Below are positions 45,083 through 52,875 of a stretch of 64,000 nt of DNA, piece by piece. This DNA is from Bacillota bacterium (GTDB lineage Bacteria > Bacillota > Clostridia > Acetivibrionales > JAEXSP01). The DNA lies in NCBI GenBank assembly GCA_023453795.1, contig JAEXSP010000004.1:172899-236898 (forward strand). Reading direction: 5' to 3'. The translations under genes were made by a program, and so were the position numbers. The stretch's first letter is position 1. Each line of letters starts with the position of its first letter. Under the pieces are notes generated by a model that was not told where the DNA came from, searched no databases, and worked only from the letters and a program-made list of their open reading frames with translations.

Positions 45083-45841
45083 ATGTTTAAACAAGTTCCA
45101 AATCAATATTTTGTAGAAATAGATGTTACTCATAGGTGCACATTGAGCTGCTTTAACTGTGACAGGTGTGTATCTGTTGCACCTGGAAATGCATATCAGG
45201 ATATTACTGTAGAGCAATTTAAAAAATTTATTACTCAATCCATAAATAACAACTATTTATGGAAAAGAATCAGGCTTATAGGGGGAGAACCAACAATTCA
45301 CCCGGATTTTGATGAAATACTTCATCTATTGGCTGAATATAAACTCAGACACAATGAAAATCTGAAAGTGGAGATATCCTCCAATGGCTATACGGAATAT
45401 ACAAAAAGGAAATTAATTTGGGTTCAGGAAAACTTCCCGGAAGTAGATATATTCAATACCAGTAAGGAAGGCAATTTACAGACTGATTTTCAATATATGA
45501 ATATTGCTCCTATCGACAAATCGGGAAGATACAAAGAATATGATTACGGGGGATGTTGGATTTTATCTGTCTGTGGGTTAGGTTTTAATTACTCAGGTTT
45601 TTATTGCTGCGCAGCAGCAGGTGTAATAGCAAAAATTTTTGAGTACGACATAGCGATTAAAGATGTAAAAGATATTAATCGAACTGCCTTACAAAACATG
45701 TACAACACCGTTTGCTCCAAATGCGGACATTTCATACCCACAAGGGTGGATCCGGATAACCCTGGCACAGTTCTTTCTCCTTCCTGGGAAAAAGCTGTTA
45801 AGCAGTATAATAGCCGGGATAAAGAATTAAAAAGATTTTAG
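45083..45841 (+). CDS. Radical SAM protein with extra C-terminal cysteines (SPASM-like)
   Basis: ATG 45083. 252 residues without a B12 domain. The cluster motif CTLSCFNC (Cys19, Cys23, Cys26) is followed at once by Cys29, and IRLIGGEPTIHPDF gives the SAM-binding GGEP. The C terminus has CGLGFNYSGFYCC and CSKCG, consistent with one or more auxiliary Fe-S centres of the SPASM/twitch type. Such enzymes modify peptides, sugars or small molecules. Its partner is unclear; the GT2 gene lies 24 nt upstream. Confidence 0.83.
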   Translation: MFKQVPNQYFVEIDVTHRCTLSCFNCDRCVSVAPGNAYQDITVEQFKKFITQSINNNYLWKRIRLIGGEPTIHPDFDEILHLLAEYKLRHNENLKVEISSNGYTEYTKRKLIWVQENFPEVDIFNTSKEGNLQTDFQYMNIAPIDKSGRYKEYDYGGCWILSVCGLGFNYSGFYCCAAAGVIAKIFEYDIAIKDVKDINRTALQNMYNTVCSKCGHFIPTRVDPDNPGTVLSPSWEKAVKQYNSRDKELKRF

Positions 45842-45885
45842 ACATTTTTCGGAAAGTAATTTTGAGATCTGAAAGGAGTGTACAT

Positions 45886-47250
45886 ATGAATATCCTATTT
45901 ATATACACCTGTAGTTTGGATGAACCATTTTATAAACGTATTCCGCCTAAGCCTTTGTATTCCGAATTAGAAATCCATATGGGTATTTCATATATCTCTT
46001 CGGTTTTAAAGCATAAAAATCATGTCACTGATTTATTTGTTTATACCAAATATACAAAGGAAGAGGATTTGGATAATTGTATTAATGAATTCAAACCATC
46101 TTTGATTTGCTTTACTGCCGTGTTCAGGGAGTTTAAAACAATATGCAGCATTGCCAACCACATAAAAACTGCTTACTCCTCAGTTCTCTTATTAGCAGGA
46201 GGTCCGCACGTTTCACTAAACCCAGAGGACGCGATAAAAGAAAATTTTGACTTTATTTGTGTCGGTGAGGGTGAATACCCGATATCAGAATTGACGGAGA
46301 GATTGGATACCGGTTCAGAAATAAGGGGTATAAAAAACCTATGGATTAAAACTGAGAATGGGGTGGAAAAGAACATTACCCGCCCATTTATTCAAGCCCT
46401 CGACGAACTGCCCTTTCCAGACAGAACTATGTGGCAGAAATGGATTTTTGTAAAATCAATTCACTCTATATTACTGGGAAGAGGATGCCCATATGATTGC
46501 ACATACTGCTGCAATCATGCTTTGCGTAACATATCAAATGGTAAATACGTCAGGCTTCGATCACCCGGCAATATTATTGCCGAGATAGATGAATTGGTAA
46601 ACCAGTTTCCTGACATCACAAATATTCAACTTGAAGTGGAAGCTATTAATTTAGACATTAATTTTTTAAATGCATTTTGCAGAAAACTCAAGGAGTATAA
46701 CAAAACTCTGGATAAAAAAATAACATACTGCGCTAATTTTCGAATTATTCCCTCTCAAGATATTTCAACTATTTTTGAACAATTATATAAGGCAAATATT
46801 ACGAAATTGAATATCGGACTAGAGTCGGGTAATGAAAGAATACGAAAAGAGGTTATGAAAAGAAATTACTCCAACCAAGATGTTGTTAATATTGTAAATG
46901 TTGCTAAGAAATTCGGGTTTTCTATAATGTTGTATATTATGCTTGGGTTGCCCACAGAAACAGAAACGGAATTTCTGGAGACTCTTAGATTAACTGAGGA
47001 ATGCAATCCGAACATAATTCAATTAAGCATTTTTTGTCCTTACCCCGGTACAGAGTTATATGAATATTGCATTAAAAATAATATCATCAAAGGTGAAGTG
47101 ATGGATATGGGGCGTAATACAGCCTGTGTAGATTTACCCGGTTTTTCAAAAGAACAAATTCAGAGATTATGCGACGATTTCAACAAACGTTATGGGCCAA
47201 TCCCGTTTCAAGTTATGAAAAAGCCTTCACCTGTTAAATTAGACGGTTAG
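45886..47250 (+). CDS. B12-binding radical SAM enzyme (no C-terminal fusion), 454 residues
   Basis: ATG 45886 follows AAAGGAG; the frame is open to TTG 45862. Cobalamin-binding domain about 1-150 (LLLAGGPHVSLNPE, VGEGEYP), radical SAM barrel with Cys201, Cys205 and Cys208 (CPYDCTYC), LGLPTETETEF. Standard length for a B12-dependent radical SAM methylase or cyclase. It is the most ordinary of the six in this cluster, closest in form to common methyltransferase-like members. Confidence 0.86.
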   Translation: MNILFIYTCSLDEPFYKRIPPKPLYSELEIHMGISYISSVLKHKNHVTDLFVYTKYTKEEDLDNCINEFKPSLICFTAVFREFKTICSIANHIKTAYSSVLLLAGGPHVSLNPEDAIKENFDFICVGEGEYPISELTERLDTGSEIRGIKNLWIKTENGVEKNITRPFIQALDELPFPDRTMWQKWIFVKSIHSILLGRGCPYDCTYCCNHALRNISNGKYVRLRSPGNIIAEIDELVNQFPDITNIQLEVEAINLDINFLNAFCRKLKEYNKTLDKKITYCANFRIIPSQDISTIFEQLYKANITKLNIGLESGNERIRKEVMKRNYSNQDVVNIVNVAKKFGFSIMLYIMLGLPTETETEFLETLRLTEECNPNIIQLSIFCPYPGTELYEYCIKNNIIKGEVMDMGRNTACVDLPGFSKEQIQRLCDDFNKRYGPIPFQVMKKPSPVKLDG

Positions 47251-47298
47251 AATAATTATTATGCCGGATAATTCTTTTGTTTGTGAGGAGAGATAAAT

Positions 47299-48678
47299 AT
47301 GAGAGTATTGCTATTATCTACATATGACAGTATAACACCGACACCTACTATACCTTTAGCATTATTGTACCTAAAGGTTGCGCTTGAAAATTCTAATATT
47401 AAAACAGAAATAATCGATATTTGTTATGAAGATGATCGTGAAACATTAATTAAGAATAAAGTCAGAGATTTTAGGCCTGATATTATCGGCCTGTCGATTA
47501 AATACCAAAGCTTCGAAGGGAGCAGGACGGGTACAAACCAAGAAGAGATAGTAATAAATTTTGTTAATTATATAAGGAATGTGTCAAAGGCGGTAATAGT
47601 TCTTGGCGGCGCAGGTTTTTCGGGTGCTCCTGAATATTTTCTAAACCTTACTGAAGCAAAGTATGGGATTTTGGGTGAGGGGGAAGTTTCGCTTGTTGAT
47701 TTCGCGATGACAATAGATCAGGGCAAGGAACCAAGTCAGAATCCGATTGGCGGGCTGATATGGAAAAATGAAGACGGTACTTTTGGGTATAAGCCAAAGG
47801 GTAAATATGCAGATATAAGCAAATACCCGCTTCCGGATAGAACGGAAATAAATTCCCGCTATGTGGATTTTAAAAGCTTTATACCTATTAATGGAATTCA
47901 AACATGCCGTGGCTGTTCATTTAAGTGTATTTTCTGCAATATAAAAAATAGCGAAGGGGATATTGAAAGGACGGATTCTCCCGAAAAAGTCATATTACAA
48001 ATAAAAGCTGATGAAGCTAAAGGTTTTCAGGGTTTTTATATTGCTGACACTATTTTTAATCGTCCGGTCAAGCATGCACATGATATTTGTGATGCATTAA
48101 TTGAAAACAATATAAAGGGACCATGGAGTACAACCTGTACACCAGTTGGTTTTTCAAGGGAATTAGCAAAAAAAATGAAAGCAACAGGTTGTAACCTTAT
48201 TACTTTTGGCATTGATACAGCAGATAAAACTCTGCTTAAAAAATGGAAAAAAGGTTTTAATATAGATTCAATTGTTGATTCAGTGAATATATGCAAGGAA
48301 ATGGAAATCATATCTATCGTTACTTTATGCATTGGGGGGCCGGAAGAAACAATAGAAACTCTTAATAATACATTTGATGTTATTGACTCTGTCAATCCGG
48401 ATATACTCCTAACCTACTATGGATTTAGGATATACGGTGGCACGGAATTAGCCGAAATTGCACTTCGGGAAGGTATGATTAAAAGTTTAAATGAGCCTTA
48501 CCATAATGTTCTTTTCTACGAATCGCCTGATTTAACGCAACAGCAGTTCAAAACCTTTTACAAACAACGTTATAGCAAGCTAAACAGGATCAATATAAAG
48601 CAGGAAGACCGGGAAGCTATATCCTGGTATGCACCGCGTGCAAATGATATAGCTAAAGTAATGTTTGGAAAAGCATAG
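47299..48678 (+). CDS. B12-binding radical SAM enzyme (no C-terminal fusion), 459 residues
   Basis: ATG 47299 after GGAG. Cobalamin domain about 1-150 (LGGAGFSGAPEYF, LGEGEVS), radical SAM cysteines Cys206, Cys210 and Cys213 (CSFKCIFC), GGPEETIETL. The N-terminal domain is closer to those of 35432 and 40294 than to 45886, but the redoxin-like tail is absent. Expected to use methylcobalamin or cobalamin in a C-C bond reaction. Confidence 0.86.
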   Translation: MRVLLLSTYDSITPTPTIPLALLYLKVALENSNIKTEIIDICYEDDRETLIKNKVRDFRPDIIGLSIKYQSFEGSRTGTNQEEIVINFVNYIRNVSKAVIVLGGAGFSGAPEYFLNLTEAKYGILGEGEVSLVDFAMTIDQGKEPSQNPIGGLIWKNEDGTFGYKPKGKYADISKYPLPDRTEINSRYVDFKSFIPINGIQTCRGCSFKCIFCNIKNSEGDIERTDSPEKVILQIKADEAKGFQGFYIADTIFNRPVKHAHDICDALIENNIKGPWSTTCTPVGFSRELAKKMKATGCNLITFGIDTADKTLLKKWKKGFNIDSIVDSVNICKEMEIISIVTLCIGGPEETIETLNNTFDVIDSVNPDILLTYYGFRIYGGTELAEIALREGMIKSLNEPYHNVLFYESPDLTQQQFKTFYKQRYSKLNRINIKQEDREAISWYAPRANDIAKVMFGKA

Positions 48679-48740
48679 TAATAAGGTTGATTAATATTTG
48701 AAGGGGTTAATTAAAGCTTTTTAGTAAAGGAGATGATTTA

Positions 48741-49109
48741 ATGGACAATTTACCTTGTCACATCGAATTGGTATCGCAAGATCTGGAGCGTAGCACGGAA
48801 TTTTACAAGTCGTTGTTCAATTGGCAAATTATTGATTCAGGAATCGAAAATTATCGGCTGATAAAGTTTGGTGAGGGTTTCCCGATAGGGGGAGCTATTT
48901 TAAAAACCAAGGATAAAATTGCTCATGAAAAACAATGGCCCATGATCTATATAAGGGTGGATTCAATTGAGGAAACATTAAAAAAAGCCCAAAAGCTAGG
49001 TTCAGTTATTACTGTTGATATAAAGACAATACCCCATCGGGGATGTTGGGCTGCTTTTACCGATCTTGACGGGAATCAGATTGCCCTTTGGAAAGAAGTG
49101 GACAAATAA
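48741..49109 (+). CDS. VOC (glyoxalase/bleomycin-resistance fold) protein
   Basis: ATG 48741 after AAGGAG. 122 residues with the paired beta-alpha-beta-beta-beta units: CHIELVSQDLERSTEFYKSL and later FTDLDGNQIALWKE, the standard VOC termini. Metal ligands could be His7 and Glu near the C terminus. In antibiotic clusters VOC proteins serve as binding/resistance proteins or as small isomerases and cyclases; which applies is unknown. Confidence 0.8.
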   Translation: MDNLPCHIELVSQDLERSTEFYKSLFNWQIIDSGIENYRLIKFGEGFPIGGAILKTKDKIAHEKQWPMIYIRVDSIEETLKKAQKLGSVITVDIKTIPHRGCWAAFTDLDGNQIALWKEVDK

Positions 49110-49152
49110 GCTTTAATGAGGCAAATAATCAAATAATATGAGGTGGGAATAA

Positions 49153-49587
49153 ATGCCGGTTATCAATGAAAGAATCATTTTAAAATGTAAACCTGAAGAG
49201 GCTTTTTGCCAAATTTCAAAATTGGAATTTATGGACAAGATTAATCCAAAAGCAGGATTGAATACTTCTGTGATTTTTAAGAATGATCGTATAATAAGAT
49301 ATGTTTTGAATGTGGAGGGTGTTGGTAGTTGGGAATCTGAAAGGGTACTGATTCCTGAAAACAATATAATTGTTACACAAAGGCGTAACCCTTTGAAGCC
49401 ATTCCAATATATGGTCATAGTACACGCTTTTAAAGAACACCCTCAGGGAACTTGCTTTACCTATGTTGAGGAATTTGAAGTTGATAAAGAAAATGCTGAT
49501 AAGGAAGAGCAGATTTACCAGGATATATCAAAAAAAGTAAGACCTAATCTTGAGAAAATAGCTGATTATTTCAACGCAAAAAAATAA
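49153..49587 (+). CDS. SRPBCC (helix-grip) protein, second cyclase-like protein
   Basis: ATG 49153 after GAGGTGGG. 144 residues, START/Bet v1-type pattern: an initial strand NERIILKCKPEEAFCQISK, ESERVLIPENNIIV in the middle and a long C-terminal helix (VRPNLEKIADYF). It is not closely similar to the aromatase at 22851. Could act as a later-ring cyclase or as a ligand-binding protein. Confidence 0.75.
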   Translation: MPVINERIILKCKPEEAFCQISKLEFMDKINPKAGLNTSVIFKNDRIIRYVLNVEGVGSWESERVLIPENNIIVTQRRNPLKPFQYMVIVHAFKEHPQGTCFTYVEEFEVDKENADKEEQIYQDISKKVRPNLEKIADYFNAKK

Positions 49588-49612
49588 ACATGTAAAAAGG
49601 ATGATGTAATTA

Positions 49613-50800
49613 ATGTCAAAGGTTCTTTTTATTAATGGCCCCTTTCATGGACATATTAACCCAACGCTGGCTTTAGCAGAAGAATTGGTAAAAAGAGGTG
49701 AAGAAATAACGTATTTTTCCTCGGAAGAGTTTAGGGAAAAAATAGAAAAGACAGGGGCTGGATTTAAGAACTATGGTAAGATTCCAAGCATTAGCATAGA
49801 AAGTGAAAAACTGGGTCCTCAAGTTTTTATTGAATTGGTTGACGGCCTGATACGTTTTGGGGATAAGCTTATTTCAAACATATTACCACAGCTTGAAGCT
49901 GAAAAATATAATTATGTAATTCATGATTCAATGTTAGGCTGCGGTAACATAATAGCAAAAATACTAAATATACCGTCGGTGTCATCATTTGCGGGCTACG
50001 CTGTAGCGCATTTACCTAAACTTGATGATGCCTCATTGACAAATATCCCCAAGCTCAAAGAATATTTCATAATTAAAAATAAGCTAAAAGATACTTATGG
50101 AATCGAAATATCGAACATTATGGATGTGCCAAATCTTAAAGGCGACTTGAATCTTGTATGGACTTCAAGCTATTTTACTGCCGGATTCGAGTCTTTTGAC
50201 CAATCTTTTAAATTTGTAGGGCCTCCTGATTATGGACGTAACGAAGATATGGATTTTCCATTCCAGGAGCTTTTAGGGAAAAAGGTTATATACATATCCA
50301 TTGGCACAGCTAATTTTAATAATGCAGATACCAAACGATTATATGACATATTTTTTAGGGCCTTTGAAAATTCAGATGTTGTAGTTGTTATGACTGCCTA
50401 TAATATTGATGTTACTAACTATAATATACCCCAAAATTATATTGTACGAAATTATGTACCACAATCAAAAATTCTCAAATATACATCTGTTGCGGTAAGT
50501 CATGGTGGTATGAATAGTACGAGCGACATACTATTAAACAGTATACCAATGGTTTTGGTTCCGTTTAAGGGTGATCAGATCGTTATAGCATCTCGAGTAG
50601 CTGAACTAGGAGCAGGTATTAATCTTCAGAAGGGCTTGCTTACTGCCGAAAACTTCAAGGATGCTGTAGAAAAAGTACTATCTGAAAATTGTTATGCTGA
50701 AAATGCCAGGAAAATCAGCGACTCATTTATAACTGCAGGAGGGACTTTGAGGGCTGTGGATGAGATTTTAAAATTTAAAAAGGATAGGAATATTCCCTAA
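49613..50800 (+). CDS. GT1-family macrolide-type glycosyltransferase
   Basis: ATG 49613 after AAGGATG. 395 residues, GT-B fold: the N-terminal acceptor domain starts FINGPFHGHINPTLALAEEL, and the donor site has SHGGMNSTSDILLNSIPMVL, followed by DQ, typical of the MGT/UGT group. Such enzymes attach UDP- or dTDP-sugars to polyketides, usually for solubility, activity or self-protection. The sugar is not predictable. Ends 76 nt before the epimerase. Confidence 0.92.
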   Translation: MSKVLFINGPFHGHINPTLALAEELVKRGEEITYFSSEEFREKIEKTGAGFKNYGKIPSISIESEKLGPQVFIELVDGLIRFGDKLISNILPQLEAEKYNYVIHDSMLGCGNIIAKILNIPSVSSFAGYAVAHLPKLDDASLTNIPKLKEYFIIKNKLKDTYGIEISNIMDVPNLKGDLNLVWTSSYFTAGFESFDQSFKFVGPPDYGRNEDMDFPFQELLGKKVIYISIGTANFNNADTKRLYDIFFRAFENSDVVVVMTAYNIDVTNYNIPQNYIVRNYVPQSKILKYTSVAVSHGGMNSTSDILLNSIPMVLVPFKGDQIVIASRVAELGAGINLQKGLLTAENFKDAVEKVLSENCYAENARKISDSFITAGGTLRAVDEILKFKKDRNIP

Positions 50801-50876
50801 TTGTTTGAAGGTATAGCATTAACGTGTAGCGCTGATGCTAAATTACCCCAATATTAATGTTATATGGGTGATTAAG

Positions 50877-51863
50877 GTGAAAGAACATAAAAAAACTGTT
50901 TTAATAACAGGAGCGGCGGGTTTTATCGGGTATTCACTGGTTGAAAGAATGCTTCAGAATAACTACTGTGTTATTGGTATTGGTACCACAAAAGTACTTT
51001 GTGAAAACAATATTGATGATAGGATGAATAATGTTCAACAAATGCAAAAGCACCCCGCATTCAGGTTTATCGATATGAATATCTGTGATTTCGATTTGGT
51101 AATGGATGCTTTTAAAGAGACAAGACCAAGTACGGTTATTCATCTTGCCTGTTTGCCGAATATGGAATTGTCGTTAAAAAAACCTGAGTTATATTATTCC
51201 AATAATGTAACTGTTACAGAAAATATTTTGGAAGCATGCCGGATAAGTAAAACTCAGCAATTAATTTACATATCTACTGTTACGGTTTATGGAGATACAA
51301 AGACTCCTTCAAATGAAGAATCTGATTTACCTCCTGCATGCAACCCATATGTTACTACAAAACTTTACAACGAAAAGCTTGCAGAGTTTTATTCTCACAA
51401 TTATGGATTGAATGTGACTGTGCTGCGTTTATGTTCTGTTTATGGACCTCGCCAACGTCCTGATATGGCGATTCCAAGGTTTACAAGGCTTATTGATAAC
51501 GAAGAAATGGTTCAAGTATATGGAGATGGAATGTCAAAAAAATGTTTTCTCCATATAGACAACTGCGCCCAAGCTATTATCCAGGCGGTTGAAACACCAT
51601 TCCAGTATGAGGTTTTCAATATTGGGGAGGATGAAGCTATAACATTAAACAGATTAATTTATTTGATTTCACTTTATATTGGCAAAAGCCCGAAAATAAG
51701 TTACATACAGCCCAAGGAGGGAATTCCCAATAACTCGCTGGTAGATATTCAAAAAGCAAAAAGAATTTTGAATTATAAACCTGAAATTAATATTGAAAAG
51801 GGGTTGTACCAATATGTGAAATGGTATAGAAAGAATAAAGAAGTTAATTTAACCGAGATTTAA
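50877..51863 (+). CDS. NAD-dependent sugar epimerase/dehydratase
   Basis: GTG 50877 is taken as start (GGGTG 6 nt upstream, and the Rossmann fold begins at once); the frame is open back to ATG 50835. Extended short-chain dehydrogenase fold: GAAGFIG nucleotide motif, YISTVTVYGD strand, active-site NPYVTTKLYNEK (Tyr-x3-Lys) and RLCSVYGPRQRP. Likely makes or adjusts the nucleotide sugar used by the glycosyltransferases. Last gene of the cluster; a terminator follows within 120 nt. Confidence 0.9.
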   Translation: MKEHKKTVLITGAAGFIGYSLVERMLQNNYCVIGIGTTKVLCENNIDDRMNNVQQMQKHPAFRFIDMNICDFDLVMDAFKETRPSTVIHLACLPNMELSLKKPELYYSNNVTVTENILEACRISKTQQLIYISTVTVYGDTKTPSNEESDLPPACNPYVTTKLYNEKLAEFYSHNYGLNVTVLRLCSVYGPRQRPDMAIPRFTRLIDNEEMVQVYGDGMSKKCFLHIDNCAQAIIQAVETPFQYEVFNIGEDEAITLNRLIYLISLYIGKSPKISYIQPKEGIPNNSLVDIQKAKRILNYKPEINIEKGLYQYVKWYRKNKEVNLTEI

Positions 51864-51906
51864 ATTTTTCCGCGTATAATAGCTTTTTCATATTCCTGCA
51901 CACATA

Positions 51907-51949
51907 AACCCTGGACACTCCACAATCTATAGATCTATGAATATATTAA
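51907..51949. repeat. 43-bp direct repeat, right copy
   Basis: 38 of 43 positions match 20112-20154 in the same orientation. It lies 44 nt after the last cluster gene and just ahead of a bidirectional terminator. Confidence 0.8.
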
Positions 51950-51981
51950 AAGCAGCCAGAACGAAACGTCTGACTGCTTTT
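51948..51981. terminator. Bidirectional intrinsic terminator
   Basis: AAAAGCAGCCAGA (51948-51960) pairs with TCTGACTGCTTTT (51969-51981) with one G-T pair. It has A-runs and T-runs on both sides, so it can end both the polyketide cluster and the opposing cotJC gene. Confidence 0.9.
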
Positions 51982-51987
51982 ATATTA

Positions 51988-52434
51988 CTATTTCTTTTTC
52001 ATATTTTCAGGCTGCTGAATGAAGAACTTTTTCTCGGCCAGTTTGGCTTGAACGATATCCAATGCTTCTCCGAAGCGCTGGAAATGTACAACTTCTCTTT
52101 CTCTCAGGAACCTTAATGGATCAATGACATCAGGGTCGTCGCTCATGTTTATTAAGTTTTCATAAGTAGCCCTGGCCTTTTCTTCTGCAGCAAGGTCTTC
52201 TACCAGGTCTGCTATCGGATCGCCCTTGGATTGGATGTATGCAGCGGTAAAGGGATTGCCTGCTGCACTCATCGGATAAATTGCATGATCATGATCTGCA
52301 TAATAGGCTCCAAGTCCGAGCGCTTCCATCTCTTTTGCAGGGACACCTTTTGTGAGCTGATAGACTATCGAGCCTACAATTTCAAGGTGTGCAAGTTCTT
52401 CTGTGCCTATATAGTTATCGAAATGGCATATCAT
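51988..52434 (-). pseudogene. cotJC: cotJC, 5'-truncated (manganese-catalase-like spore coat protein)
   Basis: The 148-codon frame aligns with the last three quarters of CotJC: IGTEELAHLEIVGSIVYQL, AGNPFTAAYIQSKGDPIADL and EDLAAEEKARATYENL are hallmark stretches. Family members are about 190-200 residues and start with about 50 residues carrying the first metal ligands; here the homology stops at IGTEE (near 52395) and a TAA stop lies just upstream of the ATG at 52434. The break coincides with the start of mobile-element sequence, so the 5' part was probably lost by insertion or recombination. A shorter related relic is at 18352-18455. Confidence 0.85.
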
Positions 52435-52484
52435 GAAAGGCCTGATTTATAAGGGCTTTACAATTTCTCATGTAAAATCGTAAC

Positions 52485-52700
52485 TTAAATTTTTTCATTT
52501 TCACTTATTATAAAAAAACCTTCAAACTGACATTCAAGAGCTTTAGCAATTTCATGAAGCTCTTTTTCTGTGAAATTATCACGATTCAATTTGTTTGTTA
52601 AGTTTTGACGAGATGTACCAAGCTTTTCTGCTAAGTTAGCAATAGTAGTTTTTTTTCGCCTTAATAGTATTCTAATTTTTTCGCCCATTGATAAGGACAT
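52485..52700 (-). CDS. XRE-family helix-turn-helix repressor (71 residues)
   Basis: Start at ATG 52698-52700 (minus strand) with AAAAGGTGAT upstream; a 13-codon longer frame begins at 52739. Five-helix HTH: MGEKIRILLRRKKTTIANLA, EKLGTSRQNLTNKLN, ELHEIAKALEC. Divergent from the parA operon, with a palindrome and overlapping promoters between them, so it probably controls the element's maintenance genes and itself. Confidence 0.87.
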   Translation of the reverse strand: MSLSMGEKIRILLRRKKTTIANLAEKLGTSRQNLTNKLNRDNFTEKELHEIAKALECQFEGFFIISENEKI

Positions 52701-52730
52701 ATAATCACCTTTTAAGCATTTTATATAAAA

Positions 52731-52759
52731 AATATACATTAAATTGTTGACTATGGCAA
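52731..52759 (-). promoter_or_regulatory. Promoter of the XRE repressor gene
   Basis: On the minus strand TTGCCA (52754-52759), 17 nt, TATATT (52731-52736). The inverted repeat CTATGG/CCATAG (52751-52756, 52770-52775) overlaps the -35 box and could be an autoregulatory operator. Confidence 0.65.
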
Positions 52760-52786
52760 GAAATTTAAACCATAGAAACTTTATAG

Positions 52787-52815
52787 TTTACAAGCATTGT
52801 GACATAAGATATAAT
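52787..52815 (+). promoter_or_regulatory. Promoter of the parA operon
   Basis: TTTACA (52787-52792), 17 nt, TATAAT (52810-52815). A 22-bp palindrome begins 10 nt downstream, overlapping the expected transcription start. Confidence 0.75.
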
Positions 52816-52824
52816 TTAATTTAC

Positions 52825-52846
52825 AGGTAAACTAATTAGTTTACCT
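52825..52846. promoter_or_regulatory. 22-bp perfect palindrome, probable operator or parS-like site
   Basis: Half-site AGGTAAACTAA followed directly by its exact reverse complement. Its position just past the -10 box fits a repressor site; a centromere-like site bound by ParB is the other possibility. Confidence 0.75.
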
Positions 52847-52875
52847 AAGAGATATAAATAAGGAGGTTGATTTGT

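Larger units (their letters stand above)
20752..51863 (+). other. Type II polyketide / cobalamin-radical-SAM biosynthetic gene cluster
   Basis: All 28 genes lie on the plus strand with gaps mostly under 90 nt and several overlaps, consistent with one or a few polycistronic units. Core: ACP (22582), aromatase (22851), KS-alpha (23710), chain-length factor (24976). Tailoring: PF04199-type cyclase, AhpD-like protein, six B12-radical SAM enzymes, one further radical SAM enzyme, two alpha/beta hydrolases, Fe-S flavoprotein, VOC and SRPBCC proteins. Sugar steps: GT2, GT1 and an epimerase. Export: MacB/Lol-like and DrrAB-like ABC systems. No ketoreductase, malonyl transferase, PPTase or regulator is present; the second and third may come from fatty-acid metabolism. 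Base composition looks more AT-rich than the xyl-doc region. Confidence 0.88.

Noticed and set aside
44267..48678. A separate RiPP cluster based on the radical SAM genes
   Set aside because: No small precursor-peptide gene with a binding site was found nearby, and the genes are contiguous with the polyketide genes.
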